Shown: positions 37,626-46,350 of the stretch, piece by piece
How the letters are laid out: the number at the start of each line of letters is the position of its first letter
How positions within the stretch are numbered: the first letter of the stretch is position 1
Source: Verrucomicrobiota bacterium
GTDB taxonomy: Bacteria > Verrucomicrobiota > Verrucomicrobiia > Opitutales > Opitutaceae
Length of the DNA stretch: 56,765 bases
Assembly: GCA_025352985.1 (NCBI GenBank)
Contig: JANXRL010000107.1
Location: 1-56,765 of the forward strand
Direction of reading: 5' to 3'
The notes under the pieces: generated by a model
Databases searched by the model: none
Told to the model about the DNA's origin: nothing
What the model saw: the letters and a program-made list of their open reading frames with translations, nothing else
Made by a program: the position numbers and the translations under genes

Positions 37626-37901
37626 TTAAAGCGAGAGGATGCGGATGGTGGCGGCGGCTTCGTAGCGGCGGGCGAGCTCCTCGATTTCGGAGAGTTGAGC
37701 CAGAGCCGAGGTGCAGGCGTAACCGTAGCGGGCGCGAACGCGTTCGGAGGCTTCGGTGAGGGCGATGCGACTGCGGGCGACAAACGTCTCGACGGTGAGG
37801 ATTTCATCGCGCTGGAAATGCGAGCGGATGACCGTGGACGGGGAGTAGCATTGCTGGACGCCGCCGTCGGGGAGCTGGATGGAAAAATAAACTTCGGGCA
37901 T
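37626..37901 (-). CDS. Small protein of the Nit1C cluster (MSMEG_0570 family)
   Basis: The 91-residue protein starts MPEVYFSIQLPDGGVQQCYS and continues with FQRDEILTVETFVARSRIAL and ERVRARYGYACTSALAQLSE, which is the pattern of the MSMEG_0570 family, found only in this cluster. Its function is not known. I take the start at 37901 because homology begins there; an ATG at 37928 would add nine residues and overlap the radical SAM gene. The gene follows the radical SAM gene directly on the same strand. Confidence 0.8.
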   Translation of the reverse strand: MPEVYFSIQLPDGGVQQCYSPSTVIRSHFQRDEILTVETFVARSRIALTEASERVRARYGYACTSALAQLSEIEELARRYEAAATIRILSL

Positions 37902-37924
37902 GGCGGCAGGCGGGTTGAACCAAA

Positions 37925-39058
37925 TCACGCGGCGCAGGCGCTGCGTTTTTCAAAGGCAGACAAGGAGGTGCAGGCCGCGCACTTGGTGCAGCCGGCCTTG
38001 GCGTTTTCCGAGGTGATGCCGGCTTCGGCCAGCCATTCGCCCACGGGTTGGAGAACGCGCCTCATAAACTCCGCAGTGGGTGGCGCGTGGTGGGCGAGGG
38101 GCGTGCCGGTGACCGGCACGAACGGAACGATGAACGGATACACGCCGAGATCGATCAGCACGCGCGCGCCTTCGAGCAGGTCTTCGACGGTATCGCCAAG
38201 ACCGGCCAACAAATAGGTGCTGACTTGGCCGCGTCCGAACACCGCGACGGAAGCCGCGAAGGCTTCGAGGTAAAAGGCGCGCGGGACCTCCGCCTTGCCG
38301 GGCATGATCGTGCGGCGGACATCCTCGTTCCACGCTTCGAGGTGCATGCCGAGCGCGTCCACGCCGGACTCGCGGAGGCGGCCAAACCAGGAGAAGTCGG
38401 CCGGCGGCTCGCACTGGGCTTGGATGGGCAGGCCGGTGGCCTGCTTGATGGCGCGGGCGGTCTCGGCGAGAACGGCGGCCCCGCGGTCGTCGGTGGCGGG
38501 CGTGCCGGTGGTGAGGACAACGTTGCGCACGCCGTCGAGGCGTTGAGCGGCGGCGGCCACCTCGGCGAGTTGCGCGGGGGTTTTGTGGGCGATGGTGCGG
38601 CCGGCGCGCAGTGATTCACCGATGGCGCAGAACTGGCACTTGGTCTTGGTGTTCCCGTAGCGGATACACGTCTGAAGCACCGTGGTGGCCAGCGTGTCGC
38701 GCGAGTGGAGCTGGGCGATTTTCCAATACGGAACGCCCTCGGCGGTGCTGAGTCCGTAAAAAGCGGGCTGTGGCGGGAAACTGATCTCGCAGACGATCTC
38801 GCCCTCGCGGTGGAGGCGCGAAACGCCGTTCCAATCGGGAGCGTCCGCGAGGTAAGGGGAGTGTGCCGCGGAGCCGGTGTGAACCGGCACCATGATGGTG
38901 GTGCCGAGCACGGTTACCGCCTTGTGATCGGTCGGCCCCGCGCCACCCCGGCGACTGGCCGAACCGGCGGCGGGCTCGTTCAGGCGCAGGCCGTGCGATT
39001 GCAGCTCGGAGAGGAGGGTTTGTTTTTTAGCGGCCAGCGCCGACGGAAAATCGATCAT
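37925..39058 (-). CDS. nitD: Radical SAM protein of the Nit1C cluster (MSMEG_0568 family)
   Basis: The 377-residue protein is a radical SAM enzyme. The iron-sulfur motif lies at residues 131-144 as [14 protein letters not shown], a spacing of CX9CX2C rather than the standard CX3CX2C. A barrel follows ([67 protein letters not shown]). The C-terminus has another cysteine cluster, [10 protein letters not shown] at 356-365, plus Cys375, which could hold a second cluster. The reaction is unknown; radical SAM chemistry on a nitrile or cyanide-derived product is proposed for this family. Its start overlaps the end of the nitrilase gene by 32 bases. Confidence 0.85.
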   Translation of the reverse strand: MIDFPSALAAKKQTLLSELQSHGLRLNEPAAGSASRRGGAGPTDHKAVTVLGTTIMVPVHTGSAAHSPYLADAPDWNGVSRLHREGEIVCEISFPPQPAFYGLSTAEGVPYWKIAQLHSRDTLATTVLQTCIRYGNTKTKCQFCAIGESLRAGRTIAHKTPAQLAEVAAAAQRLDGVRNVVLTTGTPATDDRGAAVLAETARAIKQATGLPIQAQCEPPADFSWFGRLRESGVDALGMHLEAWNEDVRRTIMPGKAEVPRAFYLEAFAASVAVFGRGQVSTYLLAGLGDTVEDLLEGARVLIDLGVYPFIVPFVPVTGTPLAHHAPPTAEFMRRVLQPVGEWLAEAGITSENAKAGCTKCAACTSLSAFEKRSACAA

Positions 39059-40058
39059 CGCAAGGTTCCTCGTGTTGGCGGGGTTTGGAGGCCGGAGCGG
39101 CGGGTGGAAAGGCGTCCGGGTTCGGGTTTAAAAACGGCTGCTGGCAGGCCTGCGGGGTGCGGTTGTGCAGGAGCGAAAGGAGTTCCGGCCGGGCGTAGTG
39201 GCCGACGGAGTCCATCATGCGCTTGCGTTTGGTGATGAGGTTGAAGTCGAGGTCGGCGATGGCCATGCCCTCGCCCTCGGTCACGGGCGCGCACAGGTGT
39301 TTGCCTTCGGGGGAGATGATCGCGCTGTTGCAGCCGCCGCGGAGGGCTTTTTGCAGCTTCGGATCGGGCGTGATGGAGACGATCTGTTCATCGGTCAGCC
39401 AGCCGGTGGAGTTGACCACGAAGCAGCCGGACTCCAGCGCGTGATGGCGGATGGTCACGTCCATCTGGTCGGCAAAAATCTGGCCGACCATGGAGCCGGG
39501 AAACTGGCTGCAATGGATCTCCTCGTGGTCGGCCATGAGCGCGTAACGGGCGAGGGGATTGTAGTGCTCCCAACAGGCGAGCGCGCCGACGCGGCCGACC
39601 GCAGTGTCCACGGCGCGCAGGCCGTGGCCGTCGCCCTGGCCCCAGACCATGCGCTCGTGGTAGGTCGGGGTGATCTTGCGGCGTTTGAGCACGAGAGAAC
39701 CGTCGGCGTCGAAGACCAGCTGAGTGTTAAAAAGCGAGCCGTGGTCGCGCTCGTTGACGCCGAGAACCACAACCATCCCGTGATGGCGGGCGGCGGCGGC
39801 GACGGCGGCGGTCACCGGGCCGGGCACAAGGACGGCTTGTTCGTAAAGCTCAAGGTGGGCAGGCCCCATCTGCACCGCCGGCAGCACAAACGAAAAATAA
39901 GGGTAGCTGGGAACGAACGTCTCGGGGAAGACGGCCAGTTCGGCACCCCGGGCGGCGGCCTCGCCGATGGCGGCGAGGACTTTTTCGGTTGTGCCGTCGC
40001 GGTCGTTTAGGACAGGCGCGATCTGAATCGCGGCGGCGCGGATGGAGGCTTTGGCCAT
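39027..40058 (-). CDS. nitC: Nitrilase (Nit6803 / Nit1 type)
   Basis: The 343-residue protein has the catalytic set of the CN-hydrolase superfamily: Glu46 in [12 protein letters not shown], Lys128 in [16 protein letters not shown] with the supporting Glu135, and nucleophile Cys162 in [17 protein letters not shown]. These line up with Nit6803 of Synechocystis (Glu53, Lys135, Cys169, Glu142). It hydrolyses nitriles, or cyanide-derived nitriles, to carboxylic acid and ammonia. Gene order with the other cluster genes on one strand, with overlaps or short gaps, indicates a Nit1C operon, implicated elsewhere in cyanide assimilation as nitrogen source. Confidence 0.92.
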   Translation of the reverse strand: MAKASIRAAAIQIAPVLNDRDGTTEKVLAAIGEAAARGAELAVFPETFVPSYPYFSFVLPAVQMGPAHLELYEQAVLVPGPVTAAVAAAARHHGMVVVLGVNERDHGSLFNTQLVFDADGSLVLKRRKITPTYHERMVWGQGDGHGLRAVDTAVGRVGALACWEHYNPLARYALMADHEEIHCSQFPGSMVGQIFADQMDVTIRHHALESGCFVVNSTGWLTDEQIVSITPDPKLQKALRGGCNSAIISPEGKHLCAPVTEGEGMAIADLDFNLITKRKRMMDSVGHYARPELLSLLHNRTPQACQQPFLNPNPDAFPPAAPASKPRQHEEPCDDRFSVGAGR

Positions 40059-40071
40059 GGGGGGAGGCGGA

Positions 40072-40554
40072 TCAGAGGTTCCAGGAATGGATCATCACGG
40101 CGTTGGCTCGCTGGTGGACCAGGATGATGTCGAGCACGTCGAGCGGGTTGATCGGGCGAATGCCGGGGATGAACGCCATCTCGGTCTGGCCGTAGAGGGC
40201 CTGCGCGGCGAAACGGCAGGAGTAAACCTTGCCGCCTTCCTGCATGAACTTGGTGAGGCGCTGGTTGACCACGAGGTGACCCGGGAACGCTTCGTCGCCC
40301 AAGGTGGGGAAACCGCGTTGGAAGCCGAGGGTCACGCCGGGACCGTAGAGGAGAATGGAAGTCTCGTAGCCTTTGCGGAGAAGGCGGGTGGCGTTGAGCG
40401 TGTTGACGAGGCCGATAGAGCCTTCCATGGCGAGGCCGTGAAAGGTGACCAGGGCCTTCTCGCCGGGATTGGCCTTCACGTCCTCGAATACCTTTTCCTC
40501 GTAATCGACGAGGACGTCTCCGTTTTTGTAAGGCGCGATATTAACTTTGGGCAT
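40072..40554 (-). CDS. nitB: First gene of the Nit1C cluster (MSMEG_0572/Sll0783 family)
   Basis: The 160-residue protein starts [20 protein letters not shown] and continues with [40 protein letters not shown] and [20 protein letters not shown]. This is the Sll0783/MSMEG_0572 family, whose predicted fold is DsrE/F-like; Sll0783 in Synechocystis is induced under nitrogen starvation. I start at the ATG at 40554, where homology begins; the frame extends twelve codons upstream. It leads the operon and is 13 bases from the nitrilase start. Its promoter should lie in the gap towards parC. Confidence 0.85.
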   Translation of the reverse strand: MPKVNIAPYKNGDVLVDYEEKVFEDVKANPGEKALVTFHGLAMEGSIGLVNTLNATRLLRKGYETSILLYGPGVTLGFQRGFPTLGDEAFPGHLVVNQRLTKFMQEGGKVYSCRFAAQALYGQTEMAFIPGIRPINPLDVLDIILVHQRANAVMIHSWNL

Positions 40555-40938
40555 GGTGATGTGGATTTGGATTGGTTGAAGAGCGACCACCGGGTCGCGT
40601 TACTCAACTCTTAGCACTTAAAGTGCCCCCGGCGTGCCCACGCCGTCACAAGCCGGGAAAATCCTTGCACATTGTTGCACGGCCCGGGGAAACGGCTGAT
40701 CCGTGCTCGTGCTCAGCGTGATCCCCTTGGGGCAAGGCCGTGCAAACAAACGGGGAGTGGAACGTGATCGCCGCAGGGCCACGCCGAGGGGCGACCGAAA
40801 AACGATAGCAAGTTTGTCACTTATTAGGTGACAAAATGGCGGCGATTTGGCGCCGGGGGTGATTTTCCCGCTTCCCATCGTCGGCTTACGTGCTTCTTTT
40901 GGCCCTCTCTAAAGTTTTCACCACTGATTTTTCCGTAG
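40555..40938. promoter_or_regulatory. Divergent control region between the Nit1C cluster and parC
   Basis: This 384-base gap serves nitB (leftward) and parC (rightward). It contains an 8-bp perfect inverted repeat TTTGTCAC (40813-40820) and GTGACAAA (40828-40835) separated by ttattag, a likely operator. Two direct TTGCAC copies lie one helical turn apart (40665-40670, 40675-40680), with an inverted GTGCAA at 40740-40745. A small stem GCGACC/GGTCGC (40583-40598) is just before nitB. No clear -35/-10 pair or sigma-54 promoter was seen. Which regulator binds is unknown. Confidence 0.5.
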
Positions 40939-43047
40939 ATGCCCAATCGCAAAGATCCCAAAGACGGCCAGCCCGAGCTGCCGTTTAATGGCAAACCCCC
41001 TGAGTCCAATCCCGCCGAGCCGGCTTCGCTGCCTGTGCCCGCCGCTGGCGACGGCACCGCCCCGGTTGAACTCGTCGCAGCCGAAATCGAGCTACCGAAG
41101 ACCAACGACCACGCCCCGCTCGCGCGTTCATACCAGAAGTGGTTCTTGGAATACGCCAGCTATGTCATCCTTGACCGCGCCGTCCCGCACATTGACGACG
41201 GTCTGAAGCCTGTCCAGCGCCGCATCCTCCATACGTTCTGGGAGCAGGACGACGGCCGTTTCCACAAGGTCGCCAACATCGTCGGCGCCTGCATGCGCTT
41301 CCATCCGCACGGCGACGCCTCCATCGGGGCGGCCCTCGTCGGTATCGCCCAGCGCGGCTACCTCGTCGAGCCGCAGGGCAACTTCGGCAATCTTCTCACC
41401 GGCGACGACGCGGCCGCGCCCCGTTACATCGAGGCTCGCCTGACGCCCTTCGCCCGCGAGGTGCTCTTCAATCCGAAGACCACCACGTGGCAGGCCAGCT
41501 ACGATGGCCGCGCCAAGGAGCCCGTCACGCTCCCCGCCAAGTTCCCCATTGTCCTTCTCGATGGCGCAGAGGGTATCGCGGTCGGCCTCTCGACCAAGAT
41601 TCTTCCCCATAACTTCAACGATCTCTGCCGCGCGGCGATCAATCACCTCCAGGGAAAACGCTTCCGCATCGTTCCTGATTTCCCCTCCGGCGGCATCGCC
41701 GATTTTGCCGACTACAACGACGGTGAGCGCGGCGGAAAAGTAAAAGTCCGCGCCAAGATGGAGGCCCGCGGCAAATACCAGATCGCCATCACCGAGCTGC
41801 CCTACGGCACCACGACCGTCTCGCTCATCGAATCGATCCTCGCCGCCAACGCCAAGGGCAAGATCAAGGTCAAGCACGTGGACGACAACACGTCCGAGTC
41901 GGTCGAGATCATCGTCCACCTGCCGCAGGGTGCCGACGCCGACCAGGTGATGAACCAGCTCTACGTGTTCACCGACTGCCAGGTGTCCATCTCGCCCGCC
42001 GCCTGCGTCATCGACACCATCGACGGCCAGGATAAACCCGTCTTCCTCGGCGTCTCTGAAATCCTCCGCCGCTCCGTGGACAAGACCGTGCAGCTCCTCA
42101 AGCAGGAGCTCGACATCAAGCTCGGTGAGCTGGAGCAACAGTGGCACTGGGATTCGTTGGAGCGCATTTTCATCGAGGAGCGCATCTACCGCCGCATCGA
42201 GCAGTCGAAGACCTGGGAAAGCGTGCTCGCCGAAATCCACGAAGGATTAAAGCCCTTCGTCAAAAAACTCCGCCGCGCCGTGACCGACGACGACGTCACC
42301 CGCCTCACTGAGATCCGCATCAAGCGCATCTCCGCCTACAACCGTTTCAAGGCCGACGAGGCGATTAAGGCCATCGAAGACGAGATCAAGACGGTGAAGC
42401 ACGACCTCGCTCACCTCACGCAATACGCCATCAAGTGGTTTGAAACGCTTCAGGAAAAATACGGCAAGGGCCGCAAGCGCCGCACCACCTGCGACGAGGT
42501 CGAGCAGATCAGCGCCGCCGCCGTCGTCACCGCCAACCAGAAACTCTACGTCAACCGCGAGGAAGGCTTCATAGGCCTCAACTGGCGCCAGCACGAGTTC
42601 GTCATCGAGTGCACCATCCTCGACGACGTGGTGGCCTTCATGGGCGACGCGACGTGCAAGATGGTTAAGGTCGCCGACAAGGTTTTCATGGGAAAGGATA
42701 TTCGCCACGTTCACATCGTGCCGAAGGACGGCGACGACCGTTTTTACACGGTCATCACGCAGGACAAGGAGAGCGGAAAGGCCTTCGCCAAACGCTTCCA
42801 GCTCGGCGGCATGACCCGCGAAAAACTCTACAACCTCGCCGCGAGCGATGGTTCGAAACTGGTGTTCTTTGACGAAACGAAAAACCAGGAGGCGATGCCG
42901 GCCAAAGTTCGCGTGCAGTTGAGCGGCCGCTGCTCGGCGCGCATCAAGGACTTCGAGTTCGACCTCTCCGAGCTCACGGTAGGCAGTCGCGGCGCGAAAG
43001 GACTGACCGTCACGCAGTATCCCATCAAGGAAGTGACTCGGGCTTGA
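40939..43047 (+). CDS. parC: DNA topoisomerase IV subunit A (ParC-type)
   Basis: The 702-residue protein has a Pro/Glu-rich N-terminus of about 55 residues, then a type IIA breakage-reunion domain: YASYVILDRAVPHIDDGLKP, QRRILHTFWEQDDGRFHK, the helix FHPHGDASIGAALVG near 121-135, QGNFGNLLTGDDAAAPRYIE with catalytic Tyr163, and GIAVGLSTKILPHNFND. A short C-terminal beta region includes FMGDATCKMVKVADKVFMGK and YTVITQDKES rather than a full gyrase wrapping domain, which fits topoisomerase IV. Positions matching E. coli GyrA Ser83 and Asp87 are Ala127 and Ala131 here. It should pair with ParE encoded 9 kb upstream. Confidence 0.9.
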   Translation: MPNRKDPKDGQPELPFNGKPPESNPAEPASLPVPAAGDGTAPVELVAAEIELPKTNDHAPLARSYQKWFLEYASYVILDRAVPHIDDGLKPVQRRILHTFWEQDDGRFHKVANIVGACMRFHPHGDASIGAALVGIAQRGYLVEPQGNFGNLLTGDDAAAPRYIEARLTPFAREVLFNPKTTTWQASYDGRAKEPVTLPAKFPIVLLDGAEGIAVGLSTKILPHNFNDLCRAAINHLQGKRFRIVPDFPSGGIADFADYNDGERGGKVKVRAKMEARGKYQIAITELPYGTTTVSLIESILAANAKGKIKVKHVDDNTSESVEIIVHLPQGADADQVMNQLYVFTDCQVSISPAACVIDTIDGQDKPVFLGVSEILRRSVDKTVQLLKQELDIKLGELEQQWHWDSLERIFIEERIYRRIEQSKTWESVLAEIHEGLKPFVKKLRRAVTDDDVTRLTEIRIKRISAYNRFKADEAIKAIEDEIKTVKHDLAHLTQYAIKWFETLQEKYGKGRKRRTTCDEVEQISAAAVVTANQKLYVNREEGFIGLNWRQHEFVIECTILDDVVAFMGDATCKMVKVADKVFMGKDIRHVHIVPKDGDDRFYTVITQDKESGKAFAKRFQLGGMTREKLYNLAASDGSKLVFFDETKNQEAMPAKVRVQLSGRCSARIKDFEFDLSELTVGSRGAKGLTVTQYPIKEVTRA

Positions 43048-43070
43048 CGGTTTCCTCTCATTTTAAATTT

Positions 43071-43325
43071 ATGCCTACAAAACCCAACAACCGCACCATC
43101 GCCGAATTCTACATCCGTGGCCTCACCGAGGGCTTCATCACCGCAGCCGAGGTGATCGCGTGGGCCGACGAGGTCATCGTCGAAGCCGCGAAAACCGAGG
43201 ACTGGATGCTGGATATCTCCACGGCAGGTCCAGAGGACCGCATGGCCGTCCTTCACCACCTGCACGCCGTGCAGGGCGTCGTGGACGAGGCCGAGCTGGC
43301 GACTCTACTCGCCAGTAAGAAATAA
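43071..43325 (+). CDS. Small hypothetical protein downstream of parC
   Basis: The 84-residue protein starts MPTKPNNRTIAEFYIRGLTE and has GFITAAEVIAWADEVIVEAA and MAVLHHLHAVQGVVDEAEL. It is acidic, helical and soluble. I chose the ATG at 43071, because the upstream TTG codon would overlap parC. It follows parC by 23 bases on the same strand, so they are probably co-transcribed. No family is recognised and no function can be given. Codon use resembles that of parC. Confidence 0.7.
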   Translation: MPTKPNNRTIAEFYIRGLTEGFITAAEVIAWADEVIVEAAKTEDWMLDISTAGPEDRMAVLHHLHAVQGVVDEAELATLLASKK

Positions 43326-43376
43326 CGCAGACGGTTTCTGCCTTGCCAACGGCTTACGGGGCTGACGGTTTGCGTC

Positions 43377-43932
43377 ATGCAAATTTTCATCCGCGCGGCC
43401 CGTTTGCTGCCAGTTTTGATGATCGGTTTGGTCGGCGCCTTTTTCGGCGTCGGCTCAAAATTTAGTGTCCAACGGTGATTTCGCCACGGGCACGCTGGCG
43501 GGGTGGTAGGCTTCCGGGACGACAACGGCTTCGGGACAGGAAGCGGTGATCGGTAGCTCGGGGACGCTATATCAGACGATCGCAACCACGCCGGGCGATT
43601 TTTATAATTTCAGCTTTTCGCTTTACACTACGGATGCGGTTCCCGGTTTAGACTCCACCACTTATTTTAGAGCGCGCTGGGATGGGACCGAAATTGCTTA
43701 CAACAACATCACCGGCGCTGCGAGCGGCCTGGGACAGACGTTTACAGGGCTGCAGGCGAGCGGCGCGAACACCCAGGTTTATTTCGAGGTGCTTTTTGGA
43801 AACTTCGTGGTTTTTCACATCGATGATGTGTCTGTGACGGCTGCGTCCGTGCCCGAACCCTCGGCCTACGCGGCGCTGCTGGGGTGCGTGGCTTTGGGCG
43901 TCGTTTGTTTGCGTCGTTGTCTTCGGGCCTGA
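43377..43932 (+). pseudogene. PEP-CTERM exported protein, broken
   Basis: A signal peptide is encoded from 43377 (MQIFIRAARLLPVLMIGLVG) but the frame ends early; the mature part continues in another frame as NLVSNGDFATGTLAGW, is interrupted by TAG at 43507-43509, and then is open to 43932 with YQTIATTPGDFYNFSFSLYT and FVVFHIDDVSVTAASVPEPS. The C-terminus VPEPSAYAALLG, a hydrophobic stretch and LRRCLRA form a PEP-CTERM sorting signal, read by exosortase and found with polysaccharide export. One frameshift near 43445 and the stop break the gene. It is evidence for an exosortase system elsewhere in the genome. Confidence 0.8.
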
Positions 43933-43936
43933 GCGA

Positions 43937-46183
43937 TCAGGGCGTCGCGGGGGCCGCGGCTGCTGGCGTGGGGGCGGTGGATTTTTCTTTGGCTGCTTTG
44001 AGGGATTGTTTTTTGGCGGCGGCGACTTCGGCGAGGGTTTTATCGGAGGCCCAGAAGTAGCAGCCATGCCGATTGTGGTCCCAGCGGACATAGCCGGCGG
44101 TGAAGGCCAGGACCACGACGAGGGCGGTGATAAACTTGCGCTGGCGGGCGGCGGCCTTGTCCTCGTAGGGGTCGGTGAGGTCGCGCTTGGCGTTGGCGGG
44201 AAGGATGGCGCGCTCGGTGAGCTTGGTGCCGAAGGGGATGTTGATCTTTACGCGGCCGTTGATGGCCCAGCCGTTGCCTTCGAGGATCGGGCCGAGGTTG
44301 CGCTGGCGGAGCTTGAGCCAGGCGATGAGCATCGAGGGGCCGGAGATGGCGGCGCAGAGGGCGCCGAGCACGAGCGGGAGCTGCCAGAAGGCGAGTCCAG
44401 CGAGGCCGGTGGCGATGGCGCCGAGGGCTCCGCCGATCGCGCCGACGGCCACGCCCATCGCGGCGACGGTGCCGATGTCGATTTTCTTGGGCTCGGGCTT
44501 GGCTTTTTTGTCGGCGTTGACAGCGGTGTCGGCGGTGGTGGCGAGCTTGTTGGTGGCCTCGGCGTCGGCGGCGGCGGCGCGTTTGGCGATCTGCTCCTCG
44601 ATCATCCGGATAAATTTTTTATACGGGGAGAGGAACGCCTGGCGGATGCTGATGGGGTTGTCGGCGATGCTGGTGATGGTGGCGTCCCAGTCCTGGCCCT
44701 GACGGTCGTAGAAGACGCCGTTGCGGCCGATGAAGAGGTAATCGCTGTCGCCCTGCGTGAAGCAGGCGGCGATCTTCATGGGTTCGCCGCCGATGCGTTT
44801 GCAGTCGCAGTAGGCGATGTAGGCCTTGCTCATGGCCGCGAGCGGGCTGGGGGCGGCGACCTTGATGCAGAACTCGGTGCTGCGGCTGTCGAGGTAGAGG
44901 GTGCCGGCCTGGAAAATCGCGGGCTGCTCGGGCGAGTAGAAGTCGAAGAAGTTGACGAAATTGTTGAGCAGCGCGCGGAAGTCGCGGGAGAAGCGGAGGA
45001 GTTTTTCGACGGAGGCGATGGCGGTGAACTCGGGGTCGAGGGCCTTGTCCTGAGTGACGAGGGCGGAGAGGGCTGGCTGGAAGGTGGGGGCGGAGGCGAG
45101 GATGGCCTTCACGCGGTCGAGGCCGAGTTTTTCGACGGAGGCGCCGGCTTTCGCGGCGGTCCAGGCTTCGTAGGCGGCGACCTTGGTTTTGAGGGCGTTC
45201 CACTCGGATTCGGCAAGGGTGGTTTTGTCCGTGCCGAAGACGGGCGTGACGGCGTCGCGATGGAGGGCGGCGAGGGCATCGGCCCAGGCGGGATTGATGG
45301 CGGCGAGGAGTGGCACGGGCTGGCCGGCGGCGATGCGGGCGAGGGGGAAACCGGCGACTTCCTGCGCGGTGATGGACATGTCCTGCGCGGCGAGGGCGAG
45401 GTAGTCGTTTTCGGAGCGGTTGAGGGCGGCGAGGGCGCGGGCGTCGTAGGCGGCGAGGCGGGTGCGGGAGAAATAGTCGTCCACCTTGGCGCGCACGGCC
45501 TGCACGGCGGCGAGGGCGGCGGCGGTGCCTGCGCCGAGGACGAGGACGTCGGGCGAGGAACCTTTTTCGCTCCAGACGGCGAAGGCGGTGGCGTCGGCGA
45601 AGAACGAGTCGATGCGGCCTTGGTCGATGCCGCTGCCGCCGCTGCGATCGGTGAGGCCGCCGAGGGCGGCGACGATGTCGGCGATGAGGAGCTTGAGGGT
45701 TTCGTCGGGGGCGGAGTCGGGCGTGATGATACCGTCGCCGTTGAATTTGGTGGTGGAGAAGAGGCGGACGGTGTCGATGGCCTCGGCGAGGGAGATCTCG
45801 GCGGCGTCGGGCTTGCCGAGGCTGGCGAGGATGCGGCGCGCGGAAGTGAGAACGGCCTTACCTTCGGGGGTGGCGGTGTTGAAGGCGGCGAGGGCGAGGG
45901 TGTTGTTGCCCTTGAGGAGGGCGCCGACGTCGGCGAGATGGGGCGCGGCCCAGTCGATGGCGGCGAGAAGCTCGGGGGCGCGGATGCGGCCGTCCTTGTC
46001 GGTGTCGATCAACGCGAGGGTTTTTTCGTCGAGTTCGAGGCCTTTGACGGGGCAGGAAAGGGCAACCCAGAGTTTCTGGTCGAGGTGTTTGAGGGCGAGG
46101 AGATCCGCGCCGGTTTCAATGGCAACCTGGTCGAGGCCGCCGATGCGAAAAAATTTCCAGACGTGCGATGAGGTGGAGGACAT
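43937..46183 (-). CDS. Large membrane-associated protein with an EF-hand calcium loop
   Basis: The 748-residue protein has a canonical EF-hand loop at residues 60-71, DTDKDGRIRAPE, with Asp at 1, 3 and 5, Gly at 6, Ile at 8 and Glu at 12. A second site near 158 (KFNGDGIITPDS) is degenerate. Residues about 200-560 are soluble and alpha-rich (LARIAAGQPVPLLAAINPAW). Residues about 580-645 hold two or three membrane segments (MGVAVGAIGGALGAIATGL and LPLVLGALCAAISGPSM), with another near 705 (FITALVVVLAFTAGYVRW). The C-terminus is Ala/Lys/Pro-rich. No catalytic domain was recognised. Calcium sensing at the membrane is possible. The gene lies alone, convergent with the broken PEP-CTERM gene. Confidence 0.7.
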   Translation of the reverse strand: MSSTSSHVWKFFRIGGLDQVAIETGADLLALKHLDQKLWVALSCPVKGLELDEKTLALIDTDKDGRIRAPELLAAIDWAAPHLADVGALLKGNNTLALAAFNTATPEGKAVLTSARRILASLGKPDAAEISLAEAIDTVRLFSTTKFNGDGIITPDSAPDETLKLLIADIVAALGGLTDRSGGSGIDQGRIDSFFADATAFAVWSEKGSSPDVLVLGAGTAAALAAVQAVRAKVDDYFSRTRLAAYDARALAALNRSENDYLALAAQDMSITAQEVAGFPLARIAAGQPVPLLAAINPAWADALAALHRDAVTPVFGTDKTTLAESEWNALKTKVAAYEAWTAAKAGASVEKLGLDRVKAILASAPTFQPALSALVTQDKALDPEFTAIASVEKLLRFSRDFRALLNNFVNFFDFYSPEQPAIFQAGTLYLDSRSTEFCIKVAAPSPLAAMSKAYIAYCDCKRIGGEPMKIAACFTQGDSDYLFIGRNGVFYDRQGQDWDATITSIADNPISIRQAFLSPYKKFIRMIEEQIAKRAAAADAEATNKLATTADTAVNADKKAKPEPKKIDIGTVAAMGVAVGAIGGALGAIATGLAGLAFWQLPLVLGALCAAISGPSMLIAWLKLRQRNLGPILEGNGWAINGRVKINIPFGTKLTERAILPANAKRDLTDPYEDKAAARQRKFITALVVVLAFTAGYVRWDHNRHGCYFWASDKTLAEVAAAKKQSLKAAKEKSTAPTPAAAAPATP

Positions 46184-46350
46184 GGCGTTTTTTAACGGGC
46201 GGATTGTCGCGGGCGTCCGCTTCGAGGCAACTCACTAAGTGTTTTTTGTGCGCGCGATGCCCGGGGTATTGTTGTTGGTTGGCGGAGGGTTAGGCTCGAT
46301 TTGAAGGGATCACGTCCATTGAGTGACGGTAACGCCGAGCATAATTATTC

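Noticed and set aside
40660-40690. A sigma-54 (-24/-12) promoter in TTGCACATTGTTGCAC
   Set aside because: The first element lacks the GG and the spacing is one base short of the consensus.
44006-46171. A 721-codon open frame on the plus strand opposite the EF-hand gene
   Set aside because: It is Gly/Glu-rich low-complexity sequence, as expected from the antisense of an Ala-rich, GC-rich gene, and shows no domain.
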